Part shown: positions 17,229 to 24,406 of the stretch, piece by piece | Numbering within the stretch: the stretch's first letter is position 1 | How the letters are laid out: each line of letters opens with the position of its first letter | Assembly (NCBI GenBank): GCA_029260575.1 | Contig: JAJDDB010000020.1 | Coordinates: 24,189 to 88,188, forward strand | Direction: 5' to 3' | DNA: 64,000 bases | DNA from: Phycisphaerales bacterium | GTDB lineage: Bacteria > Planctomycetota > Phycisphaerae > Phycisphaerales > SM1A02 | Notes under the pieces: generated by a model | What the model was told of the DNA's origin: nothing | Databases searched by the model: none | Seen by the model: only the letters and a program-made list of their open reading frames with translations | Translations under genes and position numbers: made by a program

Positions 17229-17881
17229 TGTCTTCAGAATTCTGCATCGACAGCGTTGGCATGGAATTGCTGACGAAGTACAAGAGAAAACGTTACAAGA
17301 CAATTCTCGCTGACCCGCCTTGGCGTTTCTCGAATCGCACCGGCAAGATGGCACCCGAGCACAAGCGATTGAGCCGCTATGAAACGATGTCAAATAAGGA
17401 CATAATGAACCTGCCCGTTGGCGAAATCGCCGCGAATCAGTCGCACCTCTACCTGTGGGTGCCCAACGCGCTCATTCAGGAAGGCCTCGAAGTCATGCGG
17501 CGGTGGGGCTTCACCTATAAGACCAATATCGTCTGGTACAAAGTTCGCAAAGATGGCGGACCCGATGGCCGCGGCGTCGGCTTCTATTTCCGCAACGTTA
17601 CCGAACTCGTTCTCTTCGGCATTCGCGGCAAACTTCGCACCGAGCAACCGGGACGAAGTCAGACCAACATCGTCGTCACACGAAAACGGGCGCACTCCGT
17701 CAAGCCGGATGAACTCTACAACATCATCGAGGATTGCAGCCCCGGTCCATATATGGAACTCTTCGCCAGGTTCAAACGCAAAGGATGGTCGAACTGGGGC
17801 AACGAAGCCAATATGAACGGCGAGCAGATCAAGGTACATCCCATGTACCGTGGGAATGGGACGAGTAACGGATCCCATTGA
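17225..17881 (+). CDS. MT-A70-family DNA adenine-N6 methyltransferase
   Basis: The 218-residue protein shows the MT-A70 layout. The catalytic motif DPPW occurs in YKTILADPPWRFSNRTG (about residue 30). HLYLWVPNALIQEGLEVMRR is the second core strand, followed by GFTYKTNIVWYKV and a FYFRNVTELVLFGIRG segment. SAM-binding residues are expected near ELFARFKRKGWSNWGNEAN. In bacteria this family often partners type II endonucleases, and here it overlaps one by four bases. It should protect host sites against the upstream enzyme. GGAGG lies four bases before ATG 17225; ATG 17228 is also possible. Confidence 0.8.
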   Translation: MMSSEFCIDSVGMELLTKYKRKRYKTILADPPWRFSNRTGKMAPEHKRLSRYETMSNKDIMNLPVGEIAANQSHLYLWVPNALIQEGLEVMRRWGFTYKTNIVWYKVRKDGGPDGRGVGFYFRNVTELVLFGIRGKLRTEQPGRSQTNIVVTRKRAHSVKPDELYNIIEDCSPGPYMELFARFKRKGWSNWGNEANMNGEQIKVHPMYRGNGTSNGSH

Positions 17882-17935
17882 GGCAAGTGTTTGGCCATGA
17901 CGACCTTCTACCTCCTGTAGAACACCTCGTCGGTG

Positions 17936-18229
17936 TCGTGCGCGTCCCGCGTTTACGCAGCGTCCACGGCCAAGAAACGCACTTCCACGACCTAAAAACA
18001 CCTCTCCATGCTCCGTACTCGCGCGTGGACGACTTGAAAACGCGCGGTTTCGTCGTAAAACTGCGCACTATCATCGCATAACTGCGCGTTTTCGCCATGT
18101 AAGCGCGCGCTTTCGCCGCATAACTGCGCGTTTTCGCCGTGAAAGCGCGCGTTTTCGCCGTGAAAGCGCGCGCTTTCGCCGCGTAACGGCGCGTTTCTAT
18201 CGCAAAAACATCTCTTTCCATGAAGTCGC
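17936..18229. repeat. Degenerate 21-bp tandem array 1
   Basis: About fourteen adjoining units of exactly 21 bases run from near 17936 to 18229. Best units (18083-18187) start YGCGCG, have TTTTCGCC or CTTTCGCC in the middle and end GTGAAAG or GCATAAC. Outer units are more diverged (for example 17957, 17978 and 18020). Because 21 is a multiple of three, every frame encodes heptapeptide repeats. The minus strand is open throughout and reads AKTRAFT, AKTRSYA, AKARAYM; the plus strand has stops. There are no spacers, so it is not CRISPR. The array lies between the methyltransferase gene and the hypothetical gene at 18340. Confidence 0.8.
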
Positions 18230-18339
18230 CTTGCACTTGTGACGAACATGTGTGCATCACGCGGCTGGCAGGGCATCGACTGTATGTCGATTGCTCTCTC
18301 GCCGCATCTTCAACACATACATATGTAGAGGACACACTC

Positions 18340-19026
18340 ATGGCGACCAACTTCATTCCGAGCCGTGAAGCGGACCTGCTGGCATGGGCCAACAACTTTG
18401 CCACGCTCATTACCGCCGATCCGACCGCGTACGGCCTTGATGCCATTCAGGCGACGACCTTCAGCACCTATCGCGATGATTTTGCGACGGCGTACACGAC
18501 CAGCGTGGAACCGACCACGCGCACGCCTCCCAGCATCGTCACCAAGCGCAACGCCAAGGCCGTGCTGATTCAGAATGCCCGGCTACTGGCCCGCATCGTG
18601 CAGGCTGATCCGAGCGTCACTGACACGCAGATTGCGGACCTTGGCCTGACTGTTCGTGATGATGAGCCGACGCCGGTTCCTGTGCCCGACGAAGCGCCTG
18701 CGATGGACATTGTGTCGGTGACCGGCAGGATCATCAGCCTGCGGTTGCACGATCCGAAATCCGCATCCAAGCGCGGCAAGCCCGCTGGTGTACAGGGTGC
18801 AACCGTTCTCAGTTTCGTCGGCGATGAAGCGCCTGCGGACATCGACGATTGGACTTTCGAAGGCAGTATCACACGAACCACGATCGATGTTGAAATCGCA
18901 GCGACCGTGCCCGGCGGTTCCAAGGTGTGGCTGACCGCGTTCTGGTTCAACCCGCGATTACAGTCCGGCCCCGCAGCAGCCCCGCTGAGCACACGCATCG
19001 GCGACGGCCTGTCACAAGCAGCGTAA
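18340..19026 (+). CDS. Hypothetical protein, paralogue of the 34320 gene product
   Basis: The 228-residue protein begins MATNFIPSREADLLAWANNF, has a helical N-terminal half (about residues 1-105), a proline-rich hinge (EPTPVPVPDEAP) and a beta-rich C-terminal half (WTFEGSITRTTIDVEIA, then VWLTAFWFNPRLQSGPAA). No signal peptide. The same order of segments occurs in the protein at 34320-35282 (FIPDADSAF; WYLRSFTTSRFEVDF; VVYWGRWADASGG). AGAGGA lies seven bases before the ATG. A CATATG-centred palindrome lies just upstream and array 1 ends 110 bases upstream. Function unknown; no phage or toxin domain recognised. Confidence 0.65.
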   Translation: MATNFIPSREADLLAWANNFATLITADPTAYGLDAIQATTFSTYRDDFATAYTTSVEPTTRTPPSIVTKRNAKAVLIQNARLLARIVQADPSVTDTQIADLGLTVRDDEPTPVPVPDEAPAMDIVSVTGRIISLRLHDPKSASKRGKPAGVQGATVLSFVGDEAPADIDDWTFEGSITRTTIDVEIAATVPGGSKVWLTAFWFNPRLQSGPAAAPLSTRIGDGLSQAA

Positions 19027-19164
19027 CCCCCGGAAGTGAAGAAAGAGGACACGCGTCAGAGGCCGGATGAAAGTCTGGTCTCTGGCTTTACTTGTCTCAT
19101 CGCAGAGGGTTGAAAGCGAAACATCCGAACAGCCAAGATGCCAAACAGGATAAGGAATAGAACA

Positions 19165-19320
19165 ATGACGCAGACAAATACAAGTAAACAAGGCGGATTG
19201 TGGTTCGGCCCGCAGGACGAGGCCACTGAAAGCGAACCCGCGCAGCAGATTGAAGAACACGAGACGCTCGCTGAAGATGCAGATGCCGAAGTTGACTGCG
19301 AACCCGCGCAGGCAACGTAA
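19165..19320 (+). CDS. Small acidic hypothetical protein with GGLWFGP motif
   Basis: The 51-residue product has a short motif (KQGGLWFGPQDEA) followed by a strongly acidic tail rich in glutamate and aspartate. TAAGGA at 19151-19156 lies eight bases before the ATG. The motif resembles GGLRFGPPPEA in the C-terminal part of the next gene product (about residue 297), so the two may share a binding element. No signal peptide. Could be translated from the same message as the GNAT gene 76 bases downstream. Confidence 0.5.
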   Translation: MTQTNTSKQGGLWFGPQDEATESEPAQQIEEHETLAEDADAEVDCEPAQAT

Positions 19321-19333
19321 GGCAGACTTCAAG

Positions 19334-19374
19334 TTCTCTCTGTGTCCTCTGTACCTCTGTGGTGAATGTCTTCT
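19334..19374. repeat. CTCTGTGTCC/CTCTGTGG-type intergenic repeat
   Basis: This stretch contains phased CTCTGTGTCCTCTGTACCTC and TGTGGTGAA words. Related diverged copies are at about 21287-21319, 24378-24404, 30511-30539 and 34286-34317, most in short intergenic gaps. It looks like a dispersed non-coding repeat family. Confidence 0.5.
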
Positions 19375-19396
19375 TCTGGACCCCCGGAGTTCAGCC

Positions 19397-20557
19397 ATGA
19401 CCGACATTGTTCTTGAACATGAAAACACCGAGTCGAATCTGATCGCCCTGCCGCAACCTCGGCATGCCATTGATATCCGACAGGCGAAACTCGGCGATCT
19501 GCCGTTTGTTGATGATCTGCAGAAGAAGCATTCGAAGATGGTCGGGTTCTTCCCGAAGCCGTGGTTCGAGAAGAACATCACCGATGGCAAGGTGTTGATT
19601 GCAGAAACAGTCAACGAGCCGCGCCCGTCAGGAAGCGGAGCCGGCGAGAACGATTCAAGCGTCAACGAAGTTCGGGCGCACAACCCGCTCCCTCACCCCC
19701 GGAATGGTCGCGGCTCGTCACATCCGCTCGGGTACTGCATTGCCCATGATCGCTACTTCAAGCGTGATGATGTCGGCGTTGTGTATCAGCTCAACGTGAC
19801 CCCCGGAAGGCAGCGCGGCCTGATCGGCGCGTCTTTGATCAAAGCAGTCTTTGAACGTGCTGCGTATGGGTGCAAGCTGTTCTGCTGCTGGTGCGCGCAG
19901 GACCTGGATGCGAACCACTTCTGGGAGAGCATCGGGTTTGTGCCATTAGCATTCCGCACCGGTTCACGAGGAACCCCCGGAAGAAAGAACGCGGAACCTC
20001 GTATACACATTTTCTGGCAGAAGCGGATTCGGGAAGGTGATTGCGAAACTCCCTATTGGTTTCCATCGCAGACGCATGGCGGTGCAGTTCGTGAGAATCG
20101 ATTGGTGCTGCCGATCCCGCCGGGCACGCATTGGTCTGATGCGAAGCCTGCGGTGCTGCCGGGCATGGAGAAGATGGAAGCGGAGCGACAGGCGCTTCTG
20201 GAAAGTGACGCGGAGAAATCGAAACGCCCCCGGCAACGCGCACCGCGCAAGAAGAAGGTGGTGCAGAAGCCGAACGCGATTGCCAATGGCGGCTTGCGCT
20301 TTGGTCCCCCGCCTGAAGCGAAACCAGAGAAACCAAAGAAGGCAAAACGCGCACCGCTCAAGCACGATCCGAAGTACGTCGCAGCAGCGCGGGAGTTGAA
20401 GGATCGTTATCTGGATGAAGTGAATTCAGGGCGCATGCTGCCGAGTGCGGATGGGAAGTATGATGTGTCCCGGCAGTTGGAAGCAGCGCCGACAGTGTTT
20501 AATGCTGGTGGCAGCGCTGAGACAGTTGAGGAAATGCGCTTGCTTGATGCAGCGTGA
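19397..20557 (+). CDS. GNAT-family N-acetyltransferase with REP-derived insertion and basic tail
   Basis: The 386-residue protein starts with a GNAT domain: IDIRQAKLGDLPFVDDLQKK, VLIAET (about residue 70), then LGYCIAHDRYFKRDDVGVV and the acetyl-CoA-binding stretch NVTPGRQRGLIGASLIKAVF. CCWCAQDLDANHFWESIGF follows. Between VLIAET and LGYCIAH lie about 35 low-complexity residues (PRPSGSGAGEN to NGRGSSHP) encoded by an inverted pair of REP sequences (19613-19718). The C-terminal 120 residues are basic (KRPRQRAPRKKKVVQK) and carry GGLRFGPPPEA and MLPSADGKYDVSRQLEAAP. GGAG seven bases upstream serves as ribosome binding site. Substrate unknown. Its 3' end is duplicated at 21202-21352. Confidence 0.7.
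   Translation: MTDIVLEHENTESNLIALPQPRHAIDIRQAKLGDLPFVDDLQKKHSKMVGFFPKPWFEKNITDGKVLIAETVNEPRPSGSGAGENDSSVNEVRAHNPLPHPRNGRGSSHPLGYCIAHDRYFKRDDVGVVYQLNVTPGRQRGLIGASLIKAVFERAAYGCKLFCCWCAQDLDANHFWESIGFVPLAFRTGSRGTPGRKNAEPRIHIFWQKRIREGDCETPYWFPSQTHGGAVRENRLVLPIPPGTHWSDAKPAVLPGMEKMEAERQALLESDAEKSKRPRQRAPRKKKVVQKPNAIANGGLRFGPPPEAKPEKPKKAKRAPLKHDPKYVAAARELKDRYLDEVNSGRMLPSADGKYDVSRQLEAAPTVFNAGGSAETVEEMRLLDAA
19613..19718. repeat. Inverted REP pair inside the GNAT gene
   Basis: The left arm (19613-19638) contains ACGAGCCGCGCCCGTCAGG. The right arm (19685-19718) reads CCGCTCCCTCAC, then CCCCGGAAT, then GGTCGCGGCTCGT on the plus strand. They are inverted copies of one REP-like element; the right arm carries an extra nine bases that match the local ACCCCCGGAA motif. 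A third copy is at 35305-35329. All added lengths keep the reading frame open. Confidence 0.65.
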
Positions 20558-20602
20558 GTCTGTTTCTGATGCTCATTGAGGTGTAATGCCGACTTTTTCT
20601 GT

Positions 20603-21202
20603 ATGAATATCTGCATAAAGCGTGACAACCGCGTAAGAGTGTTGCGACAGGTACTTGCAATGTCAGCATTGTATATGGGCACGACGCAGGCAATCGCGGG
20701 AGTTACAGTCACGATCGAAGAGGTCGGCAATGACGTTGTTATGACCGGGGCAGGGACACTTGATCTCACGTTGTGGATGTATTATCTCCAAGGTGCCGGC
20801 AATACCGTGATCGAAGCATCCAATGGCATAACGTTGGGATCTCCTGCTGATATGGATATTTATTATCAGCCGATTGGGCTTACGGGTGCGTCCAATCTTG
20901 GGCCACTCGACAGCCCCCAGTATCCCGATGCCACGTCGGGAGATTTCCTGGGTTTGTGGTGGGAAGCGGATTTCCTGTTCGCGCCGCTCGGCTATGAATC
21001 CGGCGCTGAACTCACTGGTTCCGCGCATTATGAAGATGAATCTTTTCAGTCAATCGGACTGACCGAGGGGGTTTATACCTGGATGTGGGACACAACAACA
21101 GGGACAGATTTCTTCACTGTTCATGTTGTACCTGCACCGGGCGTGCTGGCGCTGCTCGGCATCGCAGGGATGTTTGGCGCGCGGCGTCGGCGAATGCGCT
21201 GA
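20603..21202 (+). CDS. Secreted protein with PEP-CTERM-like sorting signal
   Basis: The 199-residue product has a signal peptide (about residues 15-36: VLRQVLAMSALYMGTTQAIAG) and a beta-rich body. Its C-terminus is VPAPGVLALLGIAGMFGARR followed by RRMR: a short P-x-P motif, a hydrophobic helix and an arginine cluster, as in PEP-CTERM/exosortase substrates. Such signals route proteins to the outer surface. No exosortase gene is in the window. The gene sits between the GNAT gene and a duplicated copy of its 3' end. Function of the body unknown. Confidence 0.75.
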   Translation: MNICIKRDNRVRVLRQVLAMSALYMGTTQAIAGVTVTIEEVGNDVVMTGAGTLDLTLWMYYLQGAGNTVIEASNGITLGSPADMDIYYQPIGLTGASNLGPLDSPQYPDATSGDFLGLWWEADFLFAPLGYESGAELTGSAHYEDESFQSIGLTEGVYTWMWDTTTGTDFFTVHVVPAPGVLALLGIAGMFGARRRRMR

Positions 21203-21352
21203 TTCAGTGAAGCGCACATGCTGCCGTGCGCGGATGGGAAGTACGATGTGTCGCGGCAGTTGGATGCAGCGCCGACGTGCAATGGATTCTTCACCACGAA
21301 GGGCACGGAGAGCACACAGGCTGAGACGGTGCGATTACTTGACGCGGCGTAA
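21202..21352 (+). pseudogene. Duplicated 3' fragment of the GNAT gene
   Basis: This segment mirrors the last 138 bases of the GNAT gene (20420-20557). Both encode MLP.ADGKYDVSRQL.AAP and end R.LLDAA before a stop (TAA at 21350). The copy carries an in-frame insertion containing TTCACCACGAAGGGCACGG, a member of the dispersed repeat family. It has no upstream part, so it is a gene remnant or a duplicated tail, separated from the original by the PEP-CTERM gene. Confidence 0.7.
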
Positions 21353-21449
21353 ACGGCTCTGCTCGTATTTGGTGCAATTCAGAAATCGACGTCGATAATG
21401 CTGACAGTCGATCACGAGTATCGATATACGTTGTCGACGAGGTGTTCTT

Positions 21450-21950
21450 ATGCGAGACGTTCTGCTGGCTTTGGTCTTTCTCTGTCTCGCCGGATGTGCA
21501 AAGTCCAATCTACGATCGTGCATGGAACGCGCTGCCGCACCATCGAAAGGTGTGAAGCAGACGCAATTCGCTCACATTGGCGAGTTGCACATCGATGATC
21601 GGGTGTATCACGTCGCTACACAACGCCTTGTCCTAGAAGTGATGCTTGCCCCGCGTGGACTGCGGCATCGCCTTCTCATCTTTGATAATGATGCACGACT
21701 CGTTTCAACGTACGAGTACAACTTTGATTCGGCAGAACCACTGTGGTGCCATGGATCGCGCGTTTATCTCTTCGGCAACGGATCGTTCATGGGAATCGAA
21801 CCTGGTCCGAGACTTGTATTGATGGCATCCGAAGATGAGCAACCGATCGGAAACGTGATCGATTTTTCGAACGGGCCAACCTCGCCGATTCTGACTCGTG
21901 AGAAGCAGTACGGCAGTTCCGGTGGTATTGAAGATGATCCGTGGCGATGA
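21450..21950 (+). CDS. Putative lipoprotein
   Basis: The 166-residue product begins with a lipoprotein signal peptide (MRDVLLALVFLCLAGCAK) whose lipobox LAGC puts the acylated cysteine at residue 16. The rest is soluble and beta-rich (HIDDRVYHVATQRLVLEVML, LLIFDNDARLVSTYEYNF). No known domain. It stands alone between the GNAT/PEP-CTERM locus and the dehydrogenase operon. Confidence 0.6.
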   Translation: MRDVLLALVFLCLAGCAKSNLRSCMERAAAPSKGVKQTQFAHIGELHIDDRVYHVATQRLVLEVMLAPRGLRHRLLIFDNDARLVSTYEYNFDSAEPLWCHGSRVYLFGNGSFMGIEPGPRLVLMASEDEQPIGNVIDFSNGPTSPILTREKQYGSSGGIEDDPWR

Positions 21951-22201
21951 CGTCGGTGAGATACGCTCTTATGTCGCACTAACCACTTTACGAATCCTGC
22001 CTCCGCGATTTCCCCGGACTCCGTAGTGAATCCCTCCTCCTGCCAGTACCTCTATCTCCCCTGCTCGTGGCCTGATTCGCGGTGGTCCGCTATCCTGTAG
22101 GGGCCCGAAGTGGGACGGGCGACTCCAGAATTCGGCCGGCCAGAGCTTCTGAGAAGTGCTTTCGCATTGCCAGAAGTCATCGCAGCGAGGTTCTTGCGCA
22201 A

Positions 22202-23347
22202 ATGCCTTTGAAAAAAGCTTTTACGACCACGATCGACAACGTCTCGATCCTCGATGAACACGGCAGCTTCGATGCCAAACTCGGCGCACCCGGAGGCAAG
22301 CCGATTATCCCTGATGACGATCTGGTCAAGCTGTACGAGCACATGTGCCTGTGCAGGAAGTACGACGAGGTGGCGTTCAAGCTGCAGCGGTCCGGCCGCA
22401 TGGGCACCTATCCCGAGAACCGCGGGCAGGAAGCGACGTCGCTCGGGGCTGCCTATGCCCTGAACGGCGACGACTGGCTGGTGCCGTGCTATCGCGAGAA
22501 TGCGGGGCTGTTCTGGCGCGGGCTGCCTTTGGAATTTGTCCTGCTGCACTGGATGGGTGATGAGCGCGGCAACGCCATTCCCGAGGGCATGTGCATCACG
22601 CCGCTGGCCATTCCGATCGGCACGCAGATGCTGCACGCAACCGGCCTGGCGTGGGCGTCGAAGTATCGCAACGAAAAACGTCTTGCGTGCACATTCTTCG
22701 GCGATGGCGCGACAAGCGAAGGCGACTTCCACGAAGCAGCGAACTTCGCAGCCAACCTCGACATCCCGGTGATCTTCTTCTGCCAGAACAACGGCTGGGC
22801 GATCTCCGTGCCGACGAAGATTCAGTGCAGCGCGCCGACGATCGCGCAGCGCGGCATTGCATACGGCATGGACAGCATTCAGTGTGATGGCAACGACATC
22901 TTCGCTGTTGTGTACTGCATGAAGGAAGCAGCGAAGCGGGCTCGTGAAAACAATCGGCCGACGTTCATTGAAGCAGTCACGTATCGCCTTGGCGATCACA
23001 CCACCGCTGACGATGCCCGTCGGTATCGCGATGCCAAGGAAGTTGAGAAGTGGAACAATCGCGATCCGATGATCCGCCTGCGAAACTATCTCGTGCAGCG
23101 CAAGCTCTGGGATGATGCCAAGCAGGAAGCTGCTGTTGCCCGTGCAAAGGAAGCAGTGACTGCTGCGGTAAAGCGTGCGGAAGAAATCGCATCGCCGAAG
23201 ACGGCAGACATTTTCAATTCGATGTACGCAGAGTTGCCGGATGATCTTGTGATTCAGCGTGAGACGATGATGACGCATTCATTGGGACAACATCCGGAAG
23301 AGTTGCCGCCAACCAGTACGCAGCAGCGCACGCATCAGCAGGCATAG
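22202..23347 (+). CDS. pdhA: 2-oxoacid dehydrogenase E1 component, alpha subunit (pyruvate-dehydrogenase type)
   Basis: The 381-residue thiamine-diphosphate enzyme decarboxylates a 2-oxoacid and passes the acyl group to the lipoyl arm of E2. The TPP/Mg motif is clear: FFGDGATSEGDFHEAANFAA followed by FFCQNN (about residues 170-200). YRENAGLFWRGLP and GNAIPEGMCITPLAIPIG resemble the Bacillus-type PdhA. HTTADDARRYRD is the phosphorylation-loop region. Pyruvate is most likely, but a branched-chain 2-oxoacid cannot be excluded, since leucine dehydrogenase is nearby. The beta subunit follows after 45 bases. Confidence 0.9.
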   Translation: MPLKKAFTTTIDNVSILDEHGSFDAKLGAPGGKPIIPDDDLVKLYEHMCLCRKYDEVAFKLQRSGRMGTYPENRGQEATSLGAAYALNGDDWLVPCYRENAGLFWRGLPLEFVLLHWMGDERGNAIPEGMCITPLAIPIGTQMLHATGLAWASKYRNEKRLACTFFGDGATSEGDFHEAANFAANLDIPVIFFCQNNGWAISVPTKIQCSAPTIAQRGIAYGMDSIQCDGNDIFAVVYCMKEAAKRARENNRPTFIEAVTYRLGDHTTADDARRYRDAKEVEKWNNRDPMIRLRNYLVQRKLWDDAKQEAAVARAKEAVTAAVKRAEEIASPKTADIFNSMYAELPDDLVIQRETMMTHSLGQHPEELPPTSTQQRTHQQA

Positions 23348-23392
23348 CTCAACATTCGCATTCAACAAACAGCTCTTGAGCTTTGATTCACT

Positions 23393-24361
23393 ATGGCAAA
23401 CCTCACACTCGTACAGGCAATCAACCTCGCGCTCATCCAGGAAATGGAAGATGACGATCGCGTCATCATCCTCGGCGAAGATGTCGGGCCCAACGGCGGC
23501 GTCTTCCGCGTCACCGAGGGTTTGCATCAACGATTCGGAAGCGATCGCGTCGTCGACACACCACTTGCAGAATCCGGCATCATCGGCTCAGCAATCGGCC
23601 TGGCAATGGCGGGCCTGCGGCCGATCCCTGAGATTCAGTTCGAGGGTTTCCTCGGCCCCGCGTTTGATCAGATTTGCACACACGCAGCCCGCATGCGCAC
23701 CAGAACCCGTGGGGCGCTCACCGTTCCGTTGACCATCCGCGTGCCCGTCGGCGGCGGCATTCACGCACCGGAACTGCACAGCGACAGCCCTGAATCGTTC
23801 TACGCGCATCAGCCCGGCTTAAAAGTCGTCATGCCGGCCTCGCCGTATGACGCAAAGGGATTGTTGATCTCCGCAATCCGTGATCCGGACCCGGTGATCT
23901 ACTTCGAACCCAAACGAATCTACCGCGCATTCCGCGAAGAAGTGCCCGAAGATGAATACACGATCCCGATTGGCAAGGCCCGCGTAGTCTCGGAAGGCGA
24001 TGACATCACGATTGTTTCGTGGGGCGCTTCGGTTGTGCAGTGCATGAAAGCTATTGAAGCCAGCGATCGTTCAATCGAACTGATCGATTTGCGAACGATC
24101 TACCCACTGGACATTGAAACGATCGAAGCATCAGTCAAGAAAACCGGACGCGTTGTCGTCGTCCACGAAGCGCCGCTGACAGCCGGCTTCGGCGCTGAGA
24201 TCGCTGCTCGTGTTATGGAACATTGCTTCCTGTATCTGGAAGCGCCTGTGCAGCGCGTCACCGGCTTCGACACAATCATGCCGTACTACAAACTTGAACT
24301 GGAATATCTCCCCGAAGCGGAACGCATCGCTACTGCGATCGATCATGTTGCGGCGTATTAA
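23393..24361 (+). CDS. pdhB: 2-oxoacid dehydrogenase E1 component, beta subunit
   Basis: The 322-residue subunit pairs with the alpha chain to form the E1 active site. Typical segments are VIILGEDVGPNGGVFRVTEG (about residue 24), DTPLAESGIIGSAIGLAMAG, IEIQF-type PIPEIQFEGF, and VKVV-type LKVVMPASPYDAKGLLISAI. The C-terminal transketolase domain shows IELIDLRTIYPLDIETIEAS and VVVHEAPLTAGFGAEIAARV. It is closest in appearance to Gram-positive PdhB. Between it and the E2 gene lie 45 bases holding one of the CTCTGCGGTGAA repeats. Confidence 0.92.
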   Translation: MANLTLVQAINLALIQEMEDDDRVIILGEDVGPNGGVFRVTEGLHQRFGSDRVVDTPLAESGIIGSAIGLAMAGLRPIPEIQFEGFLGPAFDQICTHAARMRTRTRGALTVPLTIRVPVGGGIHAPELHSDSPESFYAHQPGLKVVMPASPYDAKGLLISAIRDPDPVIYFEPKRIYRAFREEVPEDEYTIPIGKARVVSEGDDITIVSWGASVVQCMKAIEASDRSIELIDLRTIYPLDIETIEASVKKTGRVVVVHEAPLTAGFGAEIAARVMEHCFLYLEAPVQRVTGFDTIMPYYKLELEYLPEAERIATAIDHVAAY

Positions 24362-24406
24362 TCGAGCTGACATTCTTTTCCTTACACGCCTCTGCGGTGA
24401 ATACTC

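Noticed and set aside
17936..18229. CRISPR array
   Set aside because: Units are contiguous with no spacers, diverge unit by unit, and no cas genes are nearby.
17829..18446. Minus-strand frame of about 205 codons across array 1 with heptapeptide repeats
   Set aside because: It overlaps the methyltransferase 3' end and the start of the 18340 gene, has no convincing ribosome binding site, and open frames are expected from a 21-base repeat without stops. Kept only as a possibility under the array.
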